64,000 nt of DNA, taken from NCBI RefSeq assembly GCF_003545805.1, contig NZ_NMQR01000011.1:58240-122239 (forward strand), written 5' to 3'. Position numbers and translations under genes: made by a program. Under the pieces are notes generated by a model, which saw only the letters and a program-made list of their open reading frames with translations, was not told where the DNA came from and searched no databases. Below, piece by piece: positions 48,365-56,845 of the stretch. This DNA comes from Photorhabdus sp. CRCIA-P01 (GTDB taxonomy: Bacteria > Pseudomonadota > Gammaproteobacteria > Enterobacterales > Enterobacteriaceae). Position 1 is the first letter of the stretch. Each line of letters opens with the position of its first letter.

Positions 48365-49486
48365 ATGAAATTTAAATCCTTGTATCTTAAACCATTTCAT
48401 CTTAAACCATTGTATCTTAAACCATTGTATCTGGCGGCCATAATCAGTCTGAGCAGTGGCATAGCCTATGCAGATTGCCAACCTAAATATGCAATACCGG
48501 CATCCGCAATCACGGTTGATATGACAGATCATCTCACCCTGAACAGCAATGCAACCTGGATACTCAACACCCGATATTCTGGCTATTTTACATGCACGAA
48601 AAATTCATTATGGAAACAAAACTCTGTTGCTAATGGCTCGCCTTTTACCAAAAACAAAGTTGTTTTAGGATTCAATGGTGGCAAAAATTATGCCGAAGTG
48701 ACTATCACCAATCTTTCCCCTGGCAACACTATTTATCTGGGAAACAGTAACGACACATACCCGGCCAGCAAATTGCAAGCCCAATTCACGCTTAATGTAA
48801 AGTTACTGAGTGGTAGACCCGGCGGTAGTAATATTCACGTTTTTTCCGGCAATTCTGCAACATTAAAAACGGCTGTCATTGCAATGGATACCACCAACAT
48901 AGGACTCCTTGATGCCATTATCCGTTTTGCTACCGATTTCCTGACCTTTATGCTCACTTGGGAGTGGCCGACACATTCCGAAGATATCTATTACCAACCC
49001 GTCACAATGACTTTTAATCATAGAGATACAACTTGTCACTTCTTAAATGATGGATTAACCGTGAATCTACCAAAAGTCAACCGCATTAGATTGCTTAACG
49101 GAACAGATAAAGGAGAAACACCTTTTACCCTCAACTTTGAATGCAAATATCTCCAAAACGGTAAAACTTCACGCTCGGTTAAAGCTTACCTGAGCAGTAA
49201 TAATCTGCTACCAAATGACAATCGAACTTTAATTGATAGCAAAACAGGTGCCGCTAAAGGTGTTGGTATCCGTGTTTCTCAGACAAGTGATTCAACGCCG
49301 ATAACTTTCAGTGCTTCGCAATCCTCATCCCACGGCGCAACACTGCTATTCAGCAAAAACTCAGGCAATACCATCGATAAACACTTTGCTATCGACCTTA
49401 ATGCTTACTACCACGTTTATGATCCCCAAAACATCGTAGCAGGGGAATTGAAAGCAACCTCTGTTCTGAACTTTGAATACAATTAA
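48365..49486 (+). CDS. Fimbrial tip adhesin-like protein
   Basis: The last gene of the fimbrial operon; 373 residues. An unusual lysine/leucine repeat (SLYLKPFHLKPLYLKPLYL) forms the n-region of the signal peptide, cleaved near AYA-D. The N-terminal ~190 residues (ADCQPKYAIPASAITVDMTD onward) would be the receptor-binding domain. The C-terminal half has pilin features (TTCHFLNDGLTVNLPKV, NFECKYL, GELKATSVLNFEY), so it is a two-domain adhesin like FimH, though the lectin part is not recognisable. The ATG at 48365 with GAGAGA upstream is preferred to a TTG at 48344 inside the usher gene. Confidence 0.78.
   Translation: MKFKSLYLKPFHLKPLYLKPLYLAAIISLSSGIAYADCQPKYAIPASAITVDMTDHLTLNSNATWILNTRYSGYFTCTKNSLWKQNSVANGSPFTKNKVVLGFNGGKNYAEVTITNLSPGNTIYLGNSNDTYPASKLQAQFTLNVKLLSGRPGGSNIHVFSGNSATLKTAVIAMDTTNIGLLDAIIRFATDFLTFMLTWEWPTHSEDIYYQPVTMTFNHRDTTCHFLNDGLTVNLPKVNRIRLLNGTDKGETPFTLNFECKYLQNGKTSRSVKAYLSSNNLLPNDNRTLIDSKTGAAKGVGIRVSQTSDSTPITFSASQSSSHGATLLFSKNSGNTIDKHFAIDLNAYYHVYDPQNIVAGELKATSVLNFEYN
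48380..48439 (+). repeat. 15-bp tandem repeats in the adhesin signal sequence
   Basis: TTGTATCTTAAACCA at 48380, TTTCATCTTAAACCA at 48395, TTGTATCTTAAACCA at 48410, and a partial fourth unit at 48425. Each unit adds five residues (LYLKP) without a frameshift, so slippage would change signal-peptide length and charge. Confidence 0.85.
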
Positions 49487-49505
49487 CCAATAGGAAAATT
49501 AACCA

Positions 49506-49531
49506 AGAGGCAAAGGAGATGCCTCTTATTT
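49506..49531 (+). terminator. Terminator of the fimbrial operon
   Basis: AGAGGCA and TGCCTCT form a 7-bp stem with a 7-base loop, followed by TATTTCCC, 20 nt after the adhesin stop. Confidence 0.7.
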
Positions 49532-50347
49532 CCCTCATTCAAATTAAAATTTTTTGTTTCGATAAGTAATTATTTGTAATAAAGTGTTTCTAAAGGAAAA
49601 TTCATTTACATTTATAATCTCCCCTGAATTGATGTAACACAATGATAATCCTAACATTAAGTAATCACTCAAACTCGCTTAATTTATTCATAAAATAGTG
49701 TAATTCTATGAAAAATAGAAAAAATATACTTACACTTATCAATGAAATTAAAAAAACAATATCAAGATAATATTTTAAAACCTTATTAAAGAATAAATAA
49801 AAAAAACAAAAAACCAGAAGTAAAAATATATTTCAAGGATAATAATACAACAAAAAAACCACATAAACAGAAAAATAAAATATATGAAAACATTCAATCA
49901 CATCGATTAAAAATTAAAATAATTAATTAAAAATCAATAACATAAAAACAATCCACAAATGAAAACCTTAGGAGTCAATATAATAAAACATAATGTAAAA
50001 ATGCAATAAATAGCTTAATCGAGCATAAGAACAATATAACTTTTATTCTCCAAAAACACCTTTAATATAAAAATAGAAAGATAAATATTTATATTATCAA
50101 AAAATAAATTATTAAAATTTTTCTATTCTTACATACACCTACATTATTATACTCTTACAATATCACCCTAAGTAAATATTTGTAACACATTGTTACTTAT
50201 TTTAACTTAACATTTAGAACCATATCGAATATCCTGCACCACACCAATAACAATGGATCTATTATAAAATTAGCTCAAGCCTGGCAGATACGACTTAGTT
50301 TTAACTCACAGAGGAAAGAGACCATATCGGTAACAGGTTACCTTTTT

Positions 50348-50437
50348 ATGAAAATGATACTTATTCTTATAACGGCAATATTAATATCAATTAGTTTATT
50401 ACTCGCTGCGGTGTTCTTACGATTGGCAGTACTATAA
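50348..50437 (+). CDS. Candidate small membrane peptide, 29 aa
   Basis: An ATG-initiated frame encodes a nearly all-hydrophobic peptide, opening MKMILILITAILISI and ending LRLAVL, long enough for one transmembrane helix with a basic N-terminus. The layout resembles known enterobacterial single-helix small proteins such as YohP, but there is no firm homology. AGG lies about ten bases upstream. In an otherwise AT-only desert the Leu/Ala-rich reading may still be chance. Confidence 0.35.
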   Translation: MKMILILITAILISISLLLAAVFLRLAVL

Positions 50438-50683
50438 TTAACAGTACTATATAAAACTAAGTTCAATCACTTCCGATATTATAACTAGCTGGTTTACAAA
50501 TCACTTTTCTTTTGATAAAGCGACTTACAGGCACAAAATTAACTCAAAAACCATGATTATATCTAATGAATAATTCAACCTATACAGGCAATATTTTGTA
50601 CACAAACAGCACATAACCATATATAAATTAATAAAAAACCACAGAACAAATTAGCAAAATAATAATTTTTATTACAGAAAATA

Positions 50684-50811
50684 TATACCTAATAGATTTC
50701 GAGTTGCAGCACGGCGGCAAGTGAACGAATCCCCAGGAGCATAGATAAACTATGTAACTGGGGTGAGTGAAAGCAGCCAACAAAGCAGCAGCTTGAAAGA
50801 TGCAGGGTATA
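50684..50811 (+). repeat. ERIC element (128 bp)
   Basis: Full-length copy with one extra A in the central loop (ATAAACTATG), about 88 nt before the bax start codon. Confidence 0.93.
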
Positions 50812-50898
50812 TTTATGAATCACTAATAACTCTGGCTATGCTGGATTTATTTTGCTAACATCAGCTTGTTTTTTATTCAGAGCAAACGAGGAAAAGCA

Positions 50899-51699
50899 AT
50901 GCCCTCTCAAACGATGAGGACAACTGCCATCTTCGCTTTCTTTATCTCACTATTGTTTTCCGCTTTTAGTCATGCTTCAACTAGCACTGCTAAAAGCATA
51001 GAGTATTCTCACAATGGCACGCAAAGCAATTTGCCAGATTTGCGAAAATACCCTTCGGGCATCCCACGTAAGAAAGCGTTTTTAAATGTAGTTGTCCCTG
51101 TGATTGATAAACACAATCAACGAATTATGCAGGAACGGAAATGGTTACTGGAACACCAGAAAGCCAAACGTTGGTCCACTCAGGATATCAGGTTCCTGCA
51201 ACGTATTTGCAAAAACTATAACGTGAGCTGTAGCAGCTCGCCTAAAAAAGTTAACTGGAACAAAATACTAAGTCGTGTTGACATCATCCCAACCCACTTT
51301 GTTGCCACTCAGGCCGCAACAGAATCTGGTTGGGGAACATCTAAGCTTGCACAACAGAATAACAATTTGTTCGGTATGCGTTGCGGTAACAGCTGTAAGA
51401 AAACTCAAGGTAAGATAAAAGGTTATTCCGCCTATCCGACTATCAATGATTCTGTCGAAGCCTATATGAGAAATATGAATACCCATAACGCTTATGAATC
51501 ATTACGTGTTTCACGCGCTAAACAGAGAAACAGCCAGGAATCGTTGAATACCAGCAAACTGATTGATAATCTTGAAGGATATTCACAATTAGGTTCTACT
51601 TACAACAGCTACTTGCATAAAGTGTTTAACAGCAACAAAGGGCTTATTACCCAAGCACAAGAGTTCGCTAAAAACGACCATAACCAAGGTGCTAAATAA
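50899..51699 (+). CDS. Bax-like glucosaminidase-domain protein
   Basis: A 266-residue exported peptidoglycan hydrolase-like protein similar to E. coli Bax. A signal peptide runs to about SHAS (residue 27). LPDLRKYPSGIPRKKAFL then matches Bax almost residue by residue, and the glucosaminidase/FlgJ-type domain follows with VDIIPTHFVATQAATESGWG holding the catalytic Glu and NNNLFGMRC. It probably cuts glycan strands in the cell wall. The ATG at 50899 with GAGG upstream is chosen over a TTG at 50866. A strong terminator follows. The peptidoglycan O-acetylation-like genes lie just downstream, and O-acetylation limits such hydrolases. Confidence 0.85.
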   Translation: MPSQTMRTTAIFAFFISLLFSAFSHASTSTAKSIEYSHNGTQSNLPDLRKYPSGIPRKKAFLNVVVPVIDKHNQRIMQERKWLLEHQKAKRWSTQDIRFLQRICKNYNVSCSSSPKKVNWNKILSRVDIIPTHFVATQAATESGWGTSKLAQQNNNLFGMRCGNSCKKTQGKIKGYSAYPTINDSVEAYMRNMNTHNAYESLRVSRAKQRNSQESLNTSKLIDNLEGYSQLGSTYNSYLHKVFNSNKGLITQAQEFAKNDHNQGAK

Positions 51700-51733
51700 G
51701 TATGAACCTGCATATATAACCCCAACGACCAAC

Positions 51734-51774
51734 ATCATCCGCTTCATAACAAAGGTATGAAGCGGATGATTTTT
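51734..51774 (+). terminator. Strong rho-independent terminator
   Basis: ATCATCCGCTTCATA and TATGAAGCGGATGAT form a perfect 15-bp stem with a 7-base loop, followed by TTTT, 34 nt after the bax stop. Confidence 0.93.
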
Positions 51775-51881
51775 CACGTTCACCAGCGTATCTTTCCGAT
51801 TGATAGAATATTTAGATTAGATATTATAATATCGCTCATTATGACCTTGTACTGCGACGAAATGATTAGCCAGAGTTTAAT

Positions 51882-53294
51882 ATGAATTTCTTTTCTTTTG
51901 AGTTTCTAGGGTCCTTTGTTGCCCTCTTTTTCTTGTATTGGATGCTACAAAAAAGTGCAAAAGCACAAAACTACTTGTTGATAATCGCAAGTTATCTGTT
52001 TGTCTTTTCTTTTAATCCACTTTTCGCCGGTATCTTATTTGGCTATACGCTATTTATCTATCTTTTAACAAACATAGCTGGCAAATTTCTATCCGACCGC
52101 ATCACATTTACCATTCTGACGATAGGTATTCTGGGATGTTTCACCGCATTCAAGTATTACTCTTTCTTTCAAGAAAACCTGCAACAAGCATTTGCCACAT
52201 TTGGTTTATCCATAGATTTACCCATACTGACACTACTCCTGCCTTTGGGCTTATCTTTCTATGCATTTCATTCCGTCAGCTATGTCGTTTCTGTCACAAG
52301 AAAAGAAATCCCTCGGGCATCATTCCCTGATGTCGTTTTATACCTATGCTTTTTTCCGAGTATTGTTGCCGGACCAATAAACCGAGCTAAAGATTTTCTG
52401 CCTCAAATCCAGATATCATCAAGAGTGATCATCGAACCATCAAGAGCAATATTGCTGATTGCATTGGCAATAACCAAACTATTCCTGTTCAGCTCTTATC
52501 TATCCGAAAATTATGTAAACCCAGTTTTTGATGATCCTACCAGCTACAGTGCAGGGCAAATCCTGGTTGGTATTTATGCCTATGCCTGGCATATCTATTT
52601 TAACTTTTCTGGCTATACCAATCTTGTTACCGGATTAGCGCTACTCCTCGGATTCAGAGTACCTGAAAACTTTCATGCCCCTTATCTGGCGGAAAACTTA
52701 CAAGCCTTCTGGCGCCGTTGGCATATCAGTTTATCTGAATTTATCCGTGATTATGTCTATATTTCTTTTGGCGGTAATAAAAAGGGATTTATACGTAAAA
52801 ATCTTAATTTGTTTGCTGCTATGGTCATCTCCGGTTTATGGCATGGTGCCGGAATTAACTTCATTATCTGGGGAGCGATTCATGGATTAGGATTAATCAT
52901 CCTCAATGTTAAATATCAGTTATTTTCTTCAAAAAACGAAAATACATCCAAAAATCCGGCAACCTCATTTTTCTCCAGAATTATCACCTTCCACTTTGTC
53001 TGTCTGGCATGGATTTTCTTCCGTTGCCCTACTCTGGATGACGCCCTGACATTATTAAATCAATTGATATCACCAGATTTATTTCACTCGATAATAGCCA
53101 GCGGTGGGTTGTTACTGATGTTCTGGGGACTCTTTATTATTTATCCGGGGCTGATTAATCTAAAAATAGCCGTTGGGAAAATTCATTCTCAGATTTCATG
53201 GATATACTACCCAATACCATTAGCCATTATTCTGACTTTAGTATTCATGCTTTCACCACAAGGAATGCCAGGATTCATCTATGCTAATTTCTGA
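51882..53294 (+). CDS. MBOAT-family O-acyltransferase (PatA/AlgI-like)
   Basis: A 470-residue polytopic membrane protein of the membrane-bound O-acyltransferase family, which moves acyl groups from the cytoplasm across the membrane. FWRRWHISLSEFIRDYVYI (near 278-296) and ISGLWHGAGINFIIWGAIHG (near 314-333) hold the family His residues, the second being the invariant catalytic His. The next gene overlaps it by 14 nt and encodes an SGNH protein, the same pairing as PatA/PatB, which O-acetylate peptidoglycan in Gram-negatives. Alginate acetylation (AlgI) is the alternative, but no alginate genes are present. Confidence 0.87.
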   Translation: MNFFSFEFLGSFVALFFLYWMLQKSAKAQNYLLIIASYLFVFSFNPLFAGILFGYTLFIYLLTNIAGKFLSDRITFTILTIGILGCFTAFKYYSFFQENLQQAFATFGLSIDLPILTLLLPLGLSFYAFHSVSYVVSVTRKEIPRASFPDVVLYLCFFPSIVAGPINRAKDFLPQIQISSRVIIEPSRAILLIALAITKLFLFSSYLSENYVNPVFDDPTSYSAGQILVGIYAYAWHIYFNFSGYTNLVTGLALLLGFRVPENFHAPYLAENLQAFWRRWHISLSEFIRDYVYISFGGNKKGFIRKNLNLFAAMVISGLWHGAGINFIIWGAIHGLGLIILNVKYQLFSSKNENTSKNPATSFFSRIITFHFVCLAWIFFRCPTLDDALTLLNQLISPDLFHSIIASGGLLLMFWGLFIIYPGLINLKIAVGKIHSQISWIYYPIPLAIILTLVFMLSPQGMPGFIYANF

Positions 53295-54387
53295 ATTCAA
53301 ATCTAATTTAAAAACTGCCGGGCAAGCCATTTTTATCGTGGTATTAACGAGTCTACTGTTAATCTGGCTGAATCACCATTCACTGGATAGATTCTGGCAA
53401 CAAAAATACCACCAGCAAAGCCCGTGGGCAGCCTTACAAGGTAATCCACTTTGGGATTTAGGTGATAATCTGGAACAAGGTGTACTCGCTGCGGGAGAAG
53501 CATTCATCTTACATACCACCGGCAATAACAGTGACAATCATCAGCAAACTCCCCTGGAAGCGAATATCACCCTTCCTGCGGGTTTTCAGATCGGGCTGAA
53601 ACTCCTGGGTGGTTATACCTCTCCTATTGTAAATCTTCCCGCCACTTTCCCTGAATTATTACAAAAATCTCCTCATGCTAATTCTGTCGACTCATCAGTG
53701 CTCCGCAATTCAGGCAATAGTGTTCATTCCAGTATAGTGATCGCCAAAACCAATGTGACGCTGACAGCCAAGGATAAAGTGCTTTTTGCCGGAGACTCAA
53801 TGATGCAAGGCATTGCCCCGCATTTGAAACGTCGGCTCTATCAGGATTACGGTATTTCAAGTATTAATCTCAGCAAACAAAGTACCGGGCTTGCTTATCC
53901 CAGTTTTTTTAACTGGCCAGAAACTATCAATAAGGCGCTGGAAGCTAACCACGATATCAAGCTGGTTGTTATCTTCCTGGGGCCAAATGACCCCTGGGAT
54001 ATGCCACCAAGACATGGCAGCACCTACCTGAAATTCGCAAGTTCTGATTGGGAAAACCTCTATCGCCAACGTATCGACATAATCCTTACTGAAGCACGTA
54101 ACCACGGTGCTGATATTATCTGGGTTGGTCCTCCCAATATGCGGCAGAAAAAACTTTCCGTCAGCATGGAATATCTGAGAGCCTTGTATCAATCGGAAGT
54201 AACGAAAGCCGGAGAAATCTACATTTCTGTTAATGATATTTTTAAATATCATGCAAATGATTATTCCGATTATGTCGGCGACAATAGTAATAAAATTAAA
54301 CTCAGAAGCGGCGATGGTATACATTTTAGCTTGAAAGGCCAGCAAACTATCTCGGACAATATATTCTCATTGATTGAATTTATTTAG
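53281..54387 (+). CDS. SGNH-hydrolase-fold protein (DUF459/PatB-like), periplasmic
   Basis: A 368-residue protein anchored by an N-terminal helix (IFIVVLTSLLLIWLN, about 17-31) with the SGNH domain outside the membrane. Block I is GDSMMQG (171-177) with the catalytic Ser, block III is LGPNDPWD (233-240), and block V is GDGIHFS (344-350) with the catalytic Asp and His. Its start lies within the last 14 bases of the MBOAT gene, so translation is coupled. By analogy to PatB it would transfer the exported acetyl group to N-acetylmuramic acid at O-6. Esterase activity is the alternative. Confidence 0.8.
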   Translation: MLISEFKSNLKTAGQAIFIVVLTSLLLIWLNHHSLDRFWQQKYHQQSPWAALQGNPLWDLGDNLEQGVLAAGEAFILHTTGNNSDNHQQTPLEANITLPAGFQIGLKLLGGYTSPIVNLPATFPELLQKSPHANSVDSSVLRNSGNSVHSSIVIAKTNVTLTAKDKVLFAGDSMMQGIAPHLKRRLYQDYGISSINLSKQSTGLAYPSFFNWPETINKALEANHDIKLVVIFLGPNDPWDMPPRHGSTYLKFASSDWENLYRQRIDIILTEARNHGADIIWVGPPNMRQKKLSVSMEYLRALYQSEVTKAGEIYISVNDIFKYHANDYSDYVGDNSNKIKLRSGDGIHFSLKGQQTISDNIFSLIEFI

Positions 54388-54403
54388 GAATTAGCCAAAC
54401 AAA

Positions 54404-55624
54404 ATGGAAATGGTTAAACAACTCCGTCGGCGATACCAATCTGCTGGCATCAGTCTGGTCATCACACTCTCTTTAAGTTTGATATCGTGCCATAAACAAA
54501 AACCAGAACCATTGCCAACGCAACAACCTGCAACAATGGACCAACAGTTAACAGACTTTGGTGAACCGAATTTAGCCTTACTGGCGAATAAACTGCATAA
54601 CAGCCGCCATAATCAACTGCATTTTGTTCAGATAGGAGATTCCCATACTGCCGCGGACTTTTTTACTGGCAAGCTTCGCTCTTTATTGCAACAACGTTTT
54701 GGCGATGCAGGGATTGGTTTTGTTAGCCCAATTAATGTACCTGGCCAACGTAACACCATGGTCAGTATGACCGGTAATAAACAGCAATGGAAACTCACTA
54801 CCAGCCGCAAAGATAATCGGTCTGATTTTCCTCTCGGCGGTACAATTGCAGAACCTAGTAACCAAATAAGTCAATTAGCTTTAAGGCTACTTGCACCGTC
54901 CCATGATCGCTATCAACTCGAAACATTATACCAAACATCGGATGATGCCCAGATTCTGGTTCAATCTGCAACCAAACGAATACTGAAATTACCGGCAACC
55001 CAAGGTCACTGGCAATTTTCTACTGAGGAATCAGTTACATTCCCGGTTAATATTATGGCGATACAAAATAATCAGTTAAAATTAGGCGGTTGGTTTATCA
55101 AACGTAAACAACCAGGTATTATGTTATCTGCCTTGGGTATTAATGGTGCAACTATTAATATGATGGATAAGTGGCAGCCAAAATGGATTGATACATTAGT
55201 TCAAATGCATCCTGATATGGTGATCCTCGCTTATGGCACAAATGAGGCATTTAATCATTCGCTTGATTTATCAAGCTATCGCCAGCAACTGGAAGCTAAG
55301 ATAAAGCAGATTCGTAATCAGTTACCACAAGCAGTTATCCTTATTATTGGGCCGGGTGATTCTTTGAAAAACAACCAACTGACAAGTTGTACAGCACAAC
55401 AACCAACAATGTTGGATAATATTATCCATATTCAACAAAAAGTCGCTCAAGATCAGCACACACTATTCTGGAACTGGCGTGAATATATGGGTGGCAAATG
55501 CTCAATTAGGAACTGGGCGCAACAAGATCTCGCGCGTCCTGATTATGTTCACCTTTCAGCCGCAGGTTATGAACGCAGTGCTGAAGCTTTATATCAACAA
55601 TTAATAAATATTCTCGATCAGTAA
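54404..55624 (+). CDS. SGNH-hydrolase lipoprotein, possible O-acetylpeptidoglycan esterase
   Basis: A 406-residue lipoprotein (lipobox SLISC, Cys29) with SGNH blocks GDSHTAADF (78-86), YGTNEAFNH (near 275) and DYVHLSAAGY (near 388). An inserted beta-rich region between blocks I and III (about 130-240) recalls the carbohydrate-binding insertion of Ape1-type esterases. Sixteen bases after the previous gene, it completes a three-gene MBOAT/SGNH/SGNH operon matching the patA-patB-ape1 organisation. Ape1 removes O-acetyl groups from peptidoglycan so that lytic enzymes can act. The assignment as esterase rather than transferase is inference. Confidence 0.75.
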   Translation: MEMVKQLRRRYQSAGISLVITLSLSLISCHKQKPEPLPTQQPATMDQQLTDFGEPNLALLANKLHNSRHNQLHFVQIGDSHTAADFFTGKLRSLLQQRFGDAGIGFVSPINVPGQRNTMVSMTGNKQQWKLTTSRKDNRSDFPLGGTIAEPSNQISQLALRLLAPSHDRYQLETLYQTSDDAQILVQSATKRILKLPATQGHWQFSTEESVTFPVNIMAIQNNQLKLGGWFIKRKQPGIMLSALGINGATINMMDKWQPKWIDTLVQMHPDMVILAYGTNEAFNHSLDLSSYRQQLEAKIKQIRNQLPQAVILIIGPGDSLKNNQLTSCTAQQPTMLDNIIHIQQKVAQDQHTLFWNWREYMGGKCSIRNWAQQDLARPDYVHLSAAGYERSAEALYQQLINILDQ

Positions 55625-55835
55625 GCAACAATAAAGCTTGATTGGGAATAGTACTAAATACTTATCTTGTTTTTAGTGCAGAAAAATTAAACGTATAATC
55701 TTAGATTGACAATATGAATGAGCTCACAAGAAACCCATTTTATAAAGACAAATTATCTTTTTTGTTGTATTTAATGCGTTGAAAAATAAGTTTATACCAT
55801 ATGTAAAACATAGCGTTAAAAAGAGTATTTAAAAT

Positions 55836-56756
55836 ATGATTTTTCCAAAAAAGTATCCTCTCAGTGCTATAAAAAGGCTCATCTCCGGCTGGAAAGAATG
55901 TAGCTTCGAACGTTACCAACAAGCGTATTCTCTTTATGGTGGTGGAATATCTACTCATCCAGATATTGTACGTTTCTTAAATGAAAAATTTGGCAATAGT
56001 TTTATCTTTTACGTTAAAGAAAATCCACAAATAGAAAACGTTATCGAAGGGGCATACTTTACATGTAAAGATCATCATCTGGCAGCAAGTCACCAAAAGG
56101 ATTATTATTTTTTCAGTTACGATGAAATTCTCTTCCCTATTGCCAAACATCTAAAAACTATCATCCCTGGGAAGTCAAAAACCATATCGCCTCTGCACAA
56201 AGAAAACTTCGTCAACCTTTATTATGGCCGATTAAACAAGCGAACAATATGCCTTGCTAAAGAAGATTTTTCTTATAAAACAAGAAGAAATCGGAGTAAT
56301 GAAATTAATAGATTTAAGCGTGCAGGCGGAGAAATACATCAAATTGATGATTTCACTTGCCAAGAATTTGTTGATATTTACACCATACTATACGAAAAAC
56401 GGTGGGGGAAAAAACACAGTGAAGAAGAAAAAGGAAAATTAACCGAATTATACACTGAGCTCAAACAACATCTGTACGGATGTGTATTAACTATCAATGG
56501 AACCCCAGCAGCCTACGATTTAGTTATAAAATCAGACAGCCCTCAATGGGTTTCATTCGATGCAGTAAACGGTGGATACGATCCTGAATACGCTAATCTC
56601 AGCCTTGGAAGCATTGTCATGTGGTTAAATATTCAAAATGCTTCAACGCTCTGTCAGCAGAATCAAAAAACGATGCGCTATTCTATTGGCAAACCTACTT
56701 TCGCCTATAAAGATCGCTGGTGCCACCGTCACCCATTAGCAAGAACACTATTTTAA
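55836..56756 (+). CDS. Mig-14 family antimicrobial-peptide resistance protein
   Basis: A 306-residue protein matching Salmonella Mig-14: YPLSAIKRLISGWKECSFERY, SLYGGGISTHPDIV, DFSYKTRRNRSNEI, VSFDAVNGGYDPEYANLSLGSI and the C-terminal KDRWCHRHPLARTLF correspond along the whole length. Mig-14 is an inner-membrane-associated protein with an acetyltransferase-like (GNAT/FemAB-like) pattern needed for resistance to cationic antimicrobial peptides and persistence in macrophages; in Salmonella it is PhoP-regulated. In an insect pathogen, resistance to hemolymph peptides is the likely role. It is monocistronic with a long AT-rich leader and a downstream hairpin. Confidence 0.88.
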   Translation: MIFPKKYPLSAIKRLISGWKECSFERYQQAYSLYGGGISTHPDIVRFLNEKFGNSFIFYVKENPQIENVIEGAYFTCKDHHLAASHQKDYYFFSYDEILFPIAKHLKTIIPGKSKTISPLHKENFVNLYYGRLNKRTICLAKEDFSYKTRRNRSNEINRFKRAGGEIHQIDDFTCQEFVDIYTILYEKRWGKKHSEEEKGKLTELYTELKQHLYGCVLTINGTPAAYDLVIKSDSPQWVSFDAVNGGYDPEYANLSLGSIVMWLNIQNASTLCQQNQKTMRYSIGKPTFAYKDRWCHRHPLARTLF

Positions 56757-56791
56757 TGTCACCAATATTTCCAGATAGTTAACTTATCTTG

Positions 56792-56811
56792 CCGCCTTCT
56801 TTAGAAGGCGG
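56792..56811. terminator. Hairpin between convergent mig-14 and gntU
   Basis: CCGCCTTC, TTTA, GAAGGCGG forms an 8-bp stem, with modest T-rich flanks on both sides; probably bidirectional. Confidence 0.65.
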
Positions 56812-56845
56812 TATTAATCTAATACAATCTCTTAATTCATATGAA

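Larger units (their letters stand above)
49532..50898. other. Extremely AT-rich spacer with small ORF and ERIC
   Basis: About 1.3 kb of AT-rich DNA after the fimbrial operon. It holds only a candidate 29-codon membrane peptide (50348-50437) and an ERIC (50684-50811). GGTAACAGGTTACC (50330-50343), a dyad with a 2-base centre, sits just before the small ORF. Confidence 0.4.

Noticed and set aside
55780..55830. GTTTATACCATATGTAAAAC before mig-14 as a PhoP box.
   Set aside because: Only the first half-site fits the (T/G)GTTTA direct-repeat consensus; the second half has too many mismatches to call.
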